Assembly (NCBI GenBank): GCA_963682055.1
Contig: OY821744.1
Location: forward strand, 5,930,835 to 5,994,834
Source of the DNA: Primula veris
Taxonomy: Eukaryota; Streptophyta; Magnoliopsida; Ericales; Primulaceae
DNA length: 64,000 bases
Direction of reading: 5' to 3'
Program-made: the position numbers and the translations under genes
Shown: piece after piece, positions 56,615 to 64,000 of the stretch
Layout: each line of letters starts with the position of its first letter
Numbering within the stretch: the stretch's first letter is position 1
Notes under the pieces: generated by a model
Seen by the model: the letters and a program-made list of their open reading frames with translations, nothing else
Databases searched by the model: none
Told to the model about the DNA's origin: nothing

Positions 56615-57937
56615 CTAGTCGCGGTGGGAGGTCGCATCATCCTCTTCGTCTTCGTTGTCGTCTGGGGGCCCGGCAAAGTCGGGAAAATAGTCGTGGAATT
56701 GCGCCCTTTGCTCGGCGCTTTCGCGATCTAGTTGGTCGAGCTCTTCTTGTCCCGGTTGCAAGAAACGAAACATCCGACGAGTCATTTGTGCATTCCGATA
56801 TTGGTTGATGAAGAGATCATCGTAGAACTTATCGGAGCGCGGGACACGAGAGGAAGATCCCACGGGAGCTTTTCCTTGACGTCGAGAGGAGGAAGGGATA
56901 TTGGTTGGGGGGATGGAATCGGAGGAAATAGCTACGTCCTCATGAGAATCTCGCGGTGTTGGCTTAGGGCCGACATACTCTTCCTCTGCGGGGCTAAGAG
57001 GGGTATAGTCGGGGCCGGACACCCGCTTACCGGACCAAGTTATAGACTTGTCGGTATTATGGAATTTTATGGACATTTGGGAAAGATAGGAAGTGTCCCA
57101 AATATGTTTGTCCTTGTTTTTGAACAACGTTCCACCGGGAACGAGATTGAGGTCCTTTAAGATGGCCGAAATCAAGGCACCGTAAGGTAGCCCATTCTTG
57201 GATTTCGTTTTTAACGAATCCATCTTAAAGAGAATGAGTGTCGCGAAGTCAAGTTTGACTCGGCGATGGATGCACCCAAGAAGGAAGATGTACTCATTAG
57301 TAACATCCGTGAAGTTGGAGGTATGAGGGAGGACTATGTGAGAGAGGATGTGGTAGGCTAGTTTGTTGCGAAAGAGAAGGCCATGGGCTTTGTTGGAGCG
57401 ATTATTATGGTCGGGATGAAAATTTTCATCTTTGAGATCGTTGAAGTTATCGATCCCGAGAGTCTCACAAAGTTCATCACTAGACTCATGGACACCGGCG
57501 CTATCTAGCCGTAAGATATTTCGTAAACGGTCTATACCGTAGACGAAGGGTTGTCCGTTAAACGATGAACGCAAACGAAGTGCGTCATCATGATCCCTAT
57601 CAAGCACTAGGTGATGGTAGAATTCGTAAACGTTTTCTTTGTAAAATGGCTCTTTGAGAGTAAGAATAGTATCGAGTTTGTAAAAGCTTAAATCTATCAT
57701 AAGAGCGGGAAATCGTTCACGGAATAGAGGCATGTCGAGTGTGAAGTTAGACAATATACCTCGTTTTTCCATCGAAGGAGGATAGAGAGGAGGAAGAGGG
57801 CCGGAAGAGGCACCGGGAGCGGAGGAGGAGCCGGTGCGCCGAGCGCGAGGAATAGCCGGACGGCGAGGGGGCGGAGCCACGATCTCGTCCTCATGTTCAT
57901 CGGCGAGGTTGAGTGAGGCTCTCTTAGTACGAACCAT
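56615..57937 (-). CDS. Second MULE gene: putative plant transposon protein (440 aa)
   Basis: One long exon starting at ATG 57937 (MVRTKRASLNLADEHE). The same frame is open a further 109 codons upstream, but that part translates the motif array (TTDR, KRPIV repeats), so I take the internal Met. The N-terminal 50 residues are basic and Pro/Arg-rich. Residues of about 60-290 contain the FRERFPALMIDLSFYKLDTIL and YEFYHHLVLD segments and then FGYxxxRLR-like and ISHIVLPHT-like segments. This pattern recalls the 'putative plant transposon protein' family often found in plant retroelements. The C-terminus is Ser-rich and then strongly acidic (PPDDNEDEEDDATSHRD). The biochemical role is unknown. Within a MULE it may act like the accessory second gene of maize MuDR, though no similarity to that protein is claimed. 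Confidence 0.8.
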   Translation of the reverse strand: MVRTKRASLNLADEHEDEIVAPPPRRPAIPRARRTGSSSAPGASSGPLPPLYPPSMEKRGILSNFTLDMPLFRERFPALMIDLSFYKLDTILTLKEPFYKENVYEFYHHLVLDRDHDDALRLRSSFNGQPFVYGIDRLRNILRLDSAGVHESSDELCETLGIDNFNDLKDENFHPDHNNRSNKAHGLLFRNKLAYHILSHIVLPHTSNFTDVTNEYIFLLGCIHRRVKLDFATLILFKMDSLKTKSKNGLPYGALISAILKDLNLVPGGTLFKNKDKHIWDTSYLSQMSIKFHNTDKSITWSGKRVSGPDYTPLSPAEEEYVGPKPTPRDSHEDVAISSDSIPPTNIPSSSRRQGKAPVGSSSRVPRSDKFYDDLFINQYRNAQMTRRMFRFLQPGQEELDQLDRESAEQRAQFHDYFPDFAGPPDDNEDEEDDATSHRD

Positions 57938-58079
57938 TTTTGATTGATTTTGGATAAAAAATTGGGATTTTTGGGTGATTTGGAGAAGGAGGGGGCGAAT
58001 TTTTATAAGAGAGAGAGAGAGTAATTTGGGAATGTGTAACGAAATTAGGGTTTTGAAACATGTTATAACACTGAGAAAC

Positions 58080-58435
58080 AGAAAAACGATCGGTCGTTTT
58101 TTGTTTCGATCGGTCGTTTTTGGACAAAATTCTTCCAGTGAGTACACCAAAAAAACGATCGGTCGTTTAGTTTGGAACGATCGGTCGTCTGTTTCACAAC
58201 GATCGGTCGTTTTGAAATACGATCGGTCGACTGTACATGGGTTACAGAATTGCTTTTGAAACAATTAAATGGCTGAAATACAGAAAAACGATCGGTCGTT
58301 TTCGTAATCGATCGGTCGTTTTTGGACAAAATTCTTCCAGTGAGCACATTTAAAAAACGATCGGTCGTTTTTGGAATTATGATCGGTCGTTTGCACTTTT
58401 CGACACTGATTTCGCAAGAAAAATATATAAAAATA
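58080..58435. promoter_or_regulatory. Internal array of ten ACGATCGGTCGT-type motifs upstream of the second gene
   Basis: Ten motifs at 58080-58395 are interleaved with two copies of 'acaaaattcttccagtgag'. The array ends in 'gcacttttcgacactgattt', a stretch also found right after the left array at 55869. It starts about 145 bp upstream of the second gene's ATG, so it is well placed as its promoter. Confidence 0.6.
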
Positions 58436-58694
58436 CTAAATTATATATAAAATCAATCAAATATATATATTCATGTTAATTGCACTTATTTATTTATGTT
58501 GTTCATTCTACTTTTTATGTTAATTGCACTTATTTATTTACTCTCATACTTAACAAACCAGTTTATCTTCTCAAAAAACAGTATGAAAAAACACTGAGAA
58601 TAAATATAGATATTTCATCTTAAAAAAGACAATTACAAGCGGAAAATTAAAATAGTACAAGATACATATTGTCTCGTTTAAGCTACAGCTAAAA

Positions 58695-61319
58695 TCATAA
58701 GCGTCGAGCACGTATTGGATACGGACACTTACGACAATCATGTCCTCGCTCTTGACAACTAGAACATCTCATAAGTGCTCGTCTCTCCGACTGATCCATA
58801 CCATTATGAATACGAGTAGATCTTGGACGACCCCTTTCTCTTAAAAGAGTAACATCCGGAAGAAATAATCTATCACATGAATCACAATAGTTTTGATGCC
58901 GAAGAGGACAAAATTGCGCCGAGTACGTACCTTCGTATGATTCAAGACTGTAATATTTTACTATATAAGCTTCCCAATCAAGACGGTTTGCAGCGCATAC
59001 GGAAAACACATGTGAACAAGGGATTCCATCACTCTGCCACTTACCGCAATCGCATTGCCAAAGTGAAAAGTCGACAACTTGAGTATTGCCTCCCCTGGAA
59101 TTTCTTGAACTTGTACACACAGAATAAACCCCTCTTTCATAATCGAAAGTAACATTGGTATGACCAATGTCCGACCTACGTTTCTCTAAAATTTTGAGGA
59201 TATTGGGACCATATCTTGTGCCGCTGTTTCTCATCCCGATTACTATCTTTTTCCGCTCGCAAAAATAGTGTACCAACTTATAGAAAATAAGCTGCACAGC
59301 AGCAGTGATTGGTAAATTACGAGCAGCTTTTAAAACATTATTGAAAATTTCAGCCATGTTTGTGGTCATATTACCATGTCGCCTCCCTTTATCATGAAAA
59401 TATGACCATTTTTCCGCAGGCTCTTTTATCAACCATTGATATGCTTGAGGATTCATCACTTTTATTGCTTCCATGATTCTTTTCAATTTTCTTTCTTGTA
59501 ATTCCCAAATGGCGTTCTCCACTAACTTGTGTAAGTCAGGATCTCCTTTGAAAGCTTTCTTAAAATTATCCAAAAAATGATTTGAACAATATCGATGAAC
59601 AAAACCTTGACCACGCCAAACTCCTCTCACTGCACTTAGAATACCAGCATGTCTATCCGAAATTAGATAAATATTCACGCGCTCTTTAATCACATGTCGC
59701 ATAATGTTACAAAGAAAATAGCTCCACGAAATTGTACTCTCCTCAGCAACAAATGCACAACCAATGGGAAAAACATGATTATCTGCATCTGATGCCATGG
59801 CCAACAAAATCTTACCTTTATACTTCCCATATAAGTGAGTAGCATCAATAGCGATAACTGGCCTACAATACTGAAATGCATCAATAACGGCCTTAAATGT
59901 GAAGAAAAATCTGTTCAATACCTCACCCACTGGATTTCCTACCACATCGTAAACTGGCGTTGTCTCATAAGAAGCTACGGTACCGGGATTATACTTTTGA
60001 AGCGCTTTCATAAATTTAGGTAAAACCTTATACGAGTCTTCCCAATTACCAAATATCTCTGCGATTGCTTTTTGTTTACCTAAATAAGCTTTTTTGTATG
60101 AAACTGACATTTCAAAGCGGGCATTCACAATCTCTTTAACTAATGAAATCTTCATCATAGGATTAGTTGTGATGGCATTTCGAATGGTTTGGGCAACAAG
60201 ATTGGAATCTAACTGTGGATGATCAGTTGTAAGCTCGGCATGAATGCATGTATGAGGACCGTTGTACACCGACACTTCAAAAAATCCATGTTTCTTTCTT
60301 AGTGAAGCTCGTAGTTTCCATTTGCATTTTTGAGTTTCGGCCAGTTTACAACGAATTTCCCAAAATTTTGCCTTCGAACTTTTCGTGCAAAAATGGATGT
60401 TACGTTTGATTGACCAAAGTTTTATTCCCTTTTTCAACATTTCTTTATCCCTAAATAAAAGACCAATAAAAGGATCATTAACTTGAGGATCCCAAAATCC
60501 AGGATACATCATATAATTTCGTCTCTGGTTACTATAATTTTCTTGAGTGTCGAATGGTTCATTAAACAAACTTGACATTGGTTGATGCATAGGAATTTCA
60601 TCGGGAATAGTATTATTCGGCAATTGTGACCCACTTGATTGGTCGTTTTCATCCTCATCCATATATAAGGCCATTTCAGATGATAATTCTTCGTAGTCAA
60701 CTTCTTGTACATTTTCTTCGTCATCGTCAGACTCGTTTTCGCTAATATTGACGTCCAGATCTTCATCCTCTGGTTCATCCCCAAGTTCTATCGACCAACC
60801 AATATTATCTGCCAATCGACACACTGCATCCAAATGTGTCAAATCTGGTTCGTTGTTATCAGAATATACCTCTGGCATTGGCTCTTGTCGAATGGGTGTT
60901 CTACTTGATGTACCGATTTCATTAGTGGAAAGAATATTATAATACAACCCGTAATCTTGATCAGAAGAGTAAACTTGCTCAATTTCAACATATAACTCTA
61001 TAAACGTTCTTCCATTTTCATCTATTAACTCAAGCATAGTTTCCAACGAATCATTATCATCAACAGCCAATCGCATATATTTAAACTCAGTAAGTGTAGT
61101 CAGATATGGATAACGACATGTTAAACTCAAACGATTTGAAGTCGATGATACATCAAGTTCCTTAAACAATTTTTCCAAAAATTTGTCGTATGTCGTGTTT
61201 CTAGATACCTTAAAAAAATTTTTATAAGAAATATCATAAGATAACCCCTCGCTAATAGTTTCCATTATCGTACCTCCCCAATAACACATAATTGTAGGAT
61301 TTTTCATTTCGATAACCAC
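58695..61319 (-). CDS. MULE transposase (874 aa, apparently intact)
   Basis: This is the catalytic protein of the element, cutting and joining DNA at the TIRs. Residues 1 to about 115 resemble the N-terminal PB1-like region (CYWGGTI). An acidic linker (150-240) is followed by a Mutator DNA-binding-like domain (about 275-365, with WEIRCKL and HTCIHAEL). The DDE core has Asp492 (IDATH), Asp555 (SDRHAGI), the CxxH of HRYCSNH (578-581) and Glu657 (NMAEIFNN). A SWIM zinc finger CxC...CxH lies at 756-770, and a CCHC knuckle (C852, C855, H860, C865) is near the end. No stop or frameshift interrupts it. The length suits plant MULE transposases of this class. The ATG lies about 170 bp inside the right TIR, which probably supplies the promoter. 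Met5 or Met11 could also be used. Confidence 0.95.
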   Translation of the reverse strand: MVIEMKNPTIMCYWGGTIMETISEGLSYDISYKNFFKVSRNTTYDKFLEKLFKELDVSSTSNRLSLTCRYPYLTTLTEFKYMRLAVDDNDSLETMLELIDENGRTFIELYVEIEQVYSSDQDYGLYYNILSTNEIGTSSRTPIRQEPMPEVYSDNNEPDLTHLDAVCRLADNIGWSIELGDEPEDEDLDVNISENESDDDEENVQEVDYEELSSEMALYMDEDENDQSSGSQLPNNTIPDEIPMHQPMSSLFNEPFDTQENYSNQRRNYMMYPGFWDPQVNDPFIGLLFRDKEMLKKGIKLWSIKRNIHFCTKSSKAKFWEIRCKLAETQKCKWKLRASLRKKHGFFEVSVYNGPHTCIHAELTTDHPQLDSNLVAQTIRNAITTNPMMKISLVKEIVNARFEMSVSYKKAYLGKQKAIAEIFGNWEDSYKVLPKFMKALQKYNPGTVASYETTPVYDVVGNPVGEVLNRFFFTFKAVIDAFQYCRPVIAIDATHLYGKYKGKILLAMASDADNHVFPIGCAFVAEESTISWSYFLCNIMRHVIKERVNIYLISDRHAGILSAVRGVWRGQGFVHRYCSNHFLDNFKKAFKGDPDLHKLVENAIWELQERKLKRIMEAIKVMNPQAYQWLIKEPAEKWSYFHDKGRRHGNMTTNMAEIFNNVLKAARNLPITAAVQLIFYKLVHYFCERKKIVIGMRNSGTRYGPNILKILEKRRSDIGHTNVTFDYERGVYSVCTSSRNSRGGNTQVVDFSLWQCDCGKWQSDGIPCSHVFSVCAANRLDWEAYIVKYYSLESYEGTYSAQFCPLRHQNYCDSCDRLFLPDVTLLRERGRPRSTRIHNGMDQSERRALMRCSSCQERGHDCRKCPYPIRARRL

Positions 61320-61490
61320 ACGGTAAAACTATCAATTTTACTCAAATAATACTCCAACAACACAAAATATTGAGCTTTTACCTGTTTTGGAAGAGATCTG
61401 AGATTTGCCCTAAAATGATCTAAGAGCTCTGTTTTTTTTATTTTTACAGTGGTCTGGGAAATGAGATGAGTTTTTTTAAATAGGAAGTAT

Positions 61491-61747
61491 TTCAGACCAA
61501 AAACGACCGATCGCAATGTACAGAACGATCGATCGTTTTTGGTCTGAAAAACGACCGATCGAATTGGGCAAAACGACCGATCGTTTTTGGTCCAAATTGT
61601 TCCAGAGAGTTCATGATAAAAAAGACCGGTCGTTTTTATCATTTCGATCGGTCGTTTTTCGAAAGTAGACCATTTTGAGAATATTACAGAGAGGTAGCCC
61701 ATTCTGGGATTTTTGTGTTGCCACTGTACCATTTTGGCAAAAAACTC
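61491..61747. repeat. Right terminal inverted repeat of the MULE
   Basis: The reverse complement of 55410-55666 with about three substitutions. It contains six motifs (61503-61665), one altered to CGATCGATCG. It lies directly upstream of the transposase gene. Confidence 0.95.
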
Positions 61748-61756
61748 GAGAAAGAG
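61748..61756. repeat. 9-bp target-site duplication of the MULE (right)
   Basis: GAGAAAGAG, identical to 55401-55409. Confidence 0.95.
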
Positions 61757-62558
61757 TAGAGAGATTGTAGAGAAAATGAGAGGAGGAGAGAGAGTAAAGA
61801 TATTGAGAGGGATAAATCGGCTTTATAATTTAACTTTTGATACGATATATTTATGTTAATTGTCCCTCATAAAAAAATTATGATTTTCTTTGAAAACAAA
61901 ATTTGTATTCTTGTTACATGTTAATGAAACAATCAATTTTCACTTTCGATACAAGTGAGGAAAAAAAACGCAATTTTACTAACAAAGAGTATTTCCTCAT
62001 TCATAACACATTTGTAGATCATACATTCTACTAAAACGAGAATTTCCTCATTCATAACATATTTGTAGATCATGCGATTCTACTAACAAAGAGGATTTCC
62101 TTATTCCTAACATATTTGTAGATCATTTCGGTTTTCGCTAAAATAAACTTTCGATTTTTTTTTAATATCATACGAGATTCAAGAAAATAGACATTAGACA
62201 TTTTAGTAAGTGAAAAAACCCGAAAATAAAAGAAAAGAAACATTGAAAACTAGTATTTTCTAAAATATCCAAAGTTTACGGGTTTATTCATTTTTTGTAT
62301 CTTCGTTTATTCATTTTTTATTTATTTTTTTGTACTTTGGTTTCTTAATTCTTCTACTTAGTACTATGGTTTCTACTTTTATTTCCTTTTGTATCTCTAT
62401 TTCTTGTTTATTTTTTTACCTTGGTTTTTACTTTATTTTTATGTTTGTGCCCGAGTTTCAACATTGAAAATTGACTTAAAAATTAAAAAAGAAAACAAAC
62501 CATGATATAACAAAGAAAAATTAAGAAACAAATATAAAAAAATAAATAAAAATAGCAA
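61757..62558. other. Intergenic right flank of the MULE
   Basis: The first about 60 bp are GA-rich and continue the purine-rich target region. A small block ('catttgtagatcat', with 'tttcctcattcataacacat') is repeated about three times at 61990-62125. No gene is seen. Confidence 0.45.
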
Positions 62559-62794
62559 TCCTTCCGTTCCCAATTAATTATTTTCTACGAAATCACGTGC
62601 AATTTTGACCGACTTATAACATATATCAAAATTATCGAAATGAAAAATTTCAAAACTAAATCATATAATTTAATGTTTGAACTATACGATAAACTTTTGA
62701 AAATTTTAATTCCGACAATTTTGATACAAGTTATTGACTCGATCAAAATTACACACAGTTTCGAAACGGACAGTTAATTAGAAACGGAGGAAGT
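62559..62794. mobile_element. Stowaway-like MITE (family A)
   Basis: Its ends are 'ccttccgttcccaattaatt' and 'ttaattagaaacggaggaag', which are inverted repeats. The interior words ('gtgcaattttgacc', 'gatcaaaattacac') are shared with the other family-A copies. Confidence 0.75.
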
Positions 62795-62938
62795 AACCAA
62801 GATAAAATAAAATAAAATTAAGAAACCAAAAGACAGGAAAAAAATGAATAAACGAATGTCAAAAAAGATTAAAACTCAGATTTTAGTTGAGTGCATTTCA
62901 TTTTTTACCTTTATAGTACTTGAATACTTTTATTACTC

Positions 62939-62942
<4 letters not shown>

Positions 62943-62997
<55 letters not shown>

Positions 62998-63051
62998 ATT
63001 CATACTATTTTCATTTTCTAATCACTTTCTCTCTCTCTCTCTCTCTCTCTT
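62943..63051. repeat. (AT)n and (CT)n microsatellites
   Basis: A run of alternating AT of about 50 bp (62943-62992) is followed 35 bp later by a CT run (63029-63050). Confidence 0.95.
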
Positions 63052-63192
63052 TGATAGGTATCTCCACCTCTCTTATAATTCCCTCTCTATTCATCTTTTC
63101 ATTTTTCTATTTTTTTATTATCTCCATTTTTCTCATTTTATATATTATAAATTAGTTGGGTTACCATCTGATTTTGTTAATATTCAAAAACC

Positions 63193-63705
63193 CAGCTAGG
63201 GTTTTACACTCCCAAGTTTTAATTAGCTTTTAATTGATTTAAATCCCATTTTCTCTTTTTAATTTTCAGTAAAAGAAAAATTATAAATTAAGCCATTATT
63301 TTAGTTGACTTTAAATGCAAATGTGTATTATAAAGTTGTGTAGCATAAAAATGTTTGAAAATTCCAGTTAGGGTTTTACAGTCCCAAGTTTGAATTAGCC
63401 TTTAATTGATTTAAATCCCATTTTCAGTTTTATTTGTCAGTAAAAGAAAAGTTATATATCAAGCCAGCTTATTTTGATTCACTTTAAATGCAAATGCGTA
63501 TTATAGAGTTGTGCATCGTAAAAATGTTGAAAATCCCAGCTAGGGTTTTACAATCCCAAGTTTGATTTGGCTTTTAATTGATATATCATATTAAGTCATA
63601 TTTTTTTATAGTAAAAGAAGTAATGTAATAAATCCAGCTAATTTTATTAGCTATGAAATGTGTTTTCGAGTATTTAGTTTTGCAGCATTTAGAACAGCTA
63701 GCTTT
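63193..63705. repeat. Three tandem units of 172 bp
   Basis: 'cagytagggttttaca' occurs at 63193, 63365 and 63537, exactly 172 bp apart each time. Each is followed by 'tcccaagttt', 'cttttaattgat' and 'cagtaaaagaa' in the same order. The third unit decays after about 63600. Confidence 0.9.
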
Positions 63706-64000
63706 TCTACCACGTTTAAAAAATCCCATCTTCTTAGCTTAAAAGCTGTAAACAAACGAGCCCTTAAAAGTCAGTAGGATTGTAACCCAATCAATTTTTA
63801 AAAAGAAATATATTTCTTTGTCTTAATGTGCTGCCCTTGTCAATTAGTATATAAAAAAACAGGGGAGTTTAATCTGGTTGGATTGAAATTGACGACCATT
63901 GCTAAATTTTACAATTTACACCAGGATTAGCTTTCAAATGATTTGAATCTAATCTTCAACTTTTGTCTAGTTGTTTAAGGTAATGTAATATGGCAGTTTA
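63706..64000. other. Intergenic, nothing recognised
   Basis: AT-rich sequence with no credible exon or element end before the window closes. Confidence 0.4.

Larger units (their letters stand above)
55410..61747 (-). mobile_element. Complete autonomous Mutator-like element (MULE), 6338 bp
   Basis: Terminal inverted repeats of 257 bp (55410-55666 and 61491-61747) start GAGTTTTTTGCC and differ at only about three positions that I could find, with no length difference. A perfect 9-bp target duplication flanks the element, which is typical of Mutator. Two genes are read on the minus strand: the transposase (61319-58695) and then a second gene (57937-56615). Near-palindromic motif arrays fill the inner TIRs and recur between the genes. 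The intact frames, matched TIRs and perfect duplication suggest a recent insertion. Confidence 0.95.

Noticed and set aside
56732..57160. 142-aa plus-strand frame opposite the second MULE gene
   Set aside because: It is antisense to a longer frame with a recognisable domain pattern and has no features of its own.
57938..58264. N-terminal extension of 109 codons for the second MULE gene
   Set aside because: It translates the motif array and low-complexity leader. The internal Met at 57937 starts a typical basic N-terminus.
61304..61732. 142-aa frame starting MVQWQHKN and its near twin at 55425-55709 as a duplicated gene
   Set aside because: Both are translations of the MULE terminal inverted repeats. 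The similarity comes from the TIR pairing, and the frames run through the motif arrays.
62844..63155. 103-aa frame with a Tyr-Ile run and a Ser-Leu run
   Set aside because: It translates the (AT)n and (CT)n microsatellites.

Overview
This window is plant nuclear DNA. It is AT-rich, its genes are split by GT-AG introns, and it carries a Cassandra retrotransposon, Stowaway-type MITEs and an intact Mutator-like (MULE) transposon. The proteins look like those of a eudicot. I could not fix the species from sequence alone.

Six host genes can be read, and their exons join in frame at every junction: (1) choline-phosphate cytidylyltransferase, 3025-9217 minus, 8 exons, 290 aa; (2) an organelle RRM protein resembling ORRM6, 13392-17129 minus, 4 exons, 153 aa; (3) a single-exon VQ-motif protein, 19682-20302 minus; (4) the plastid anthranilate synthase beta subunit, 22154-27279 minus, 7 exons, 275 aa; (5) UDP-N-acetylglucosamine pyrophosphorylase, 37891-47518 plus, 15 exons, 495 aa; (6) urease accessory protein UreD, 49055-53449 minus, 8 exons, 295 aa. 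Genes 5 and 6 converge. The six serve unrelated functions (phospholipid synthesis, organelle RNA, defence regulation, tryptophan synthesis, UDP-GlcNAc supply, urease maturation) and do not form a cluster.

The rest is repeat-rich. A rearranged Cassandra element with 5S-rRNA-like LTRs lies at 31423-32530. A solo LTR related to Cassandra but lacking the 5S segment sits in intron 1 of the anthranilate synthase gene (26493-26728, 5-bp target duplication). There are several Stowaway-like MITEs, two oppositely oriented CACTA-type MITEs (33752-33941 and 34581-34774), hAT-like remnants, and many short tandem duplications of 170-300 bp.

The most striking system is a complete 6338-bp MULE at 55410-61747. 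It has 257-bp terminal inverted repeats, a perfect 9-bp target duplication (GAGAAAGAG), a full-length transposase with all catalytic residues, and a second gene resembling the 'putative plant transposon protein' family. Near-palindromic motifs (ACGATCGGTCGT type) are clustered in both TIRs and again just upstream of the second gene, so each gene is preceded by a motif array. I read this as a self-contained two-gene transposon whose terminal binding and promoter module has been copied inside the element.
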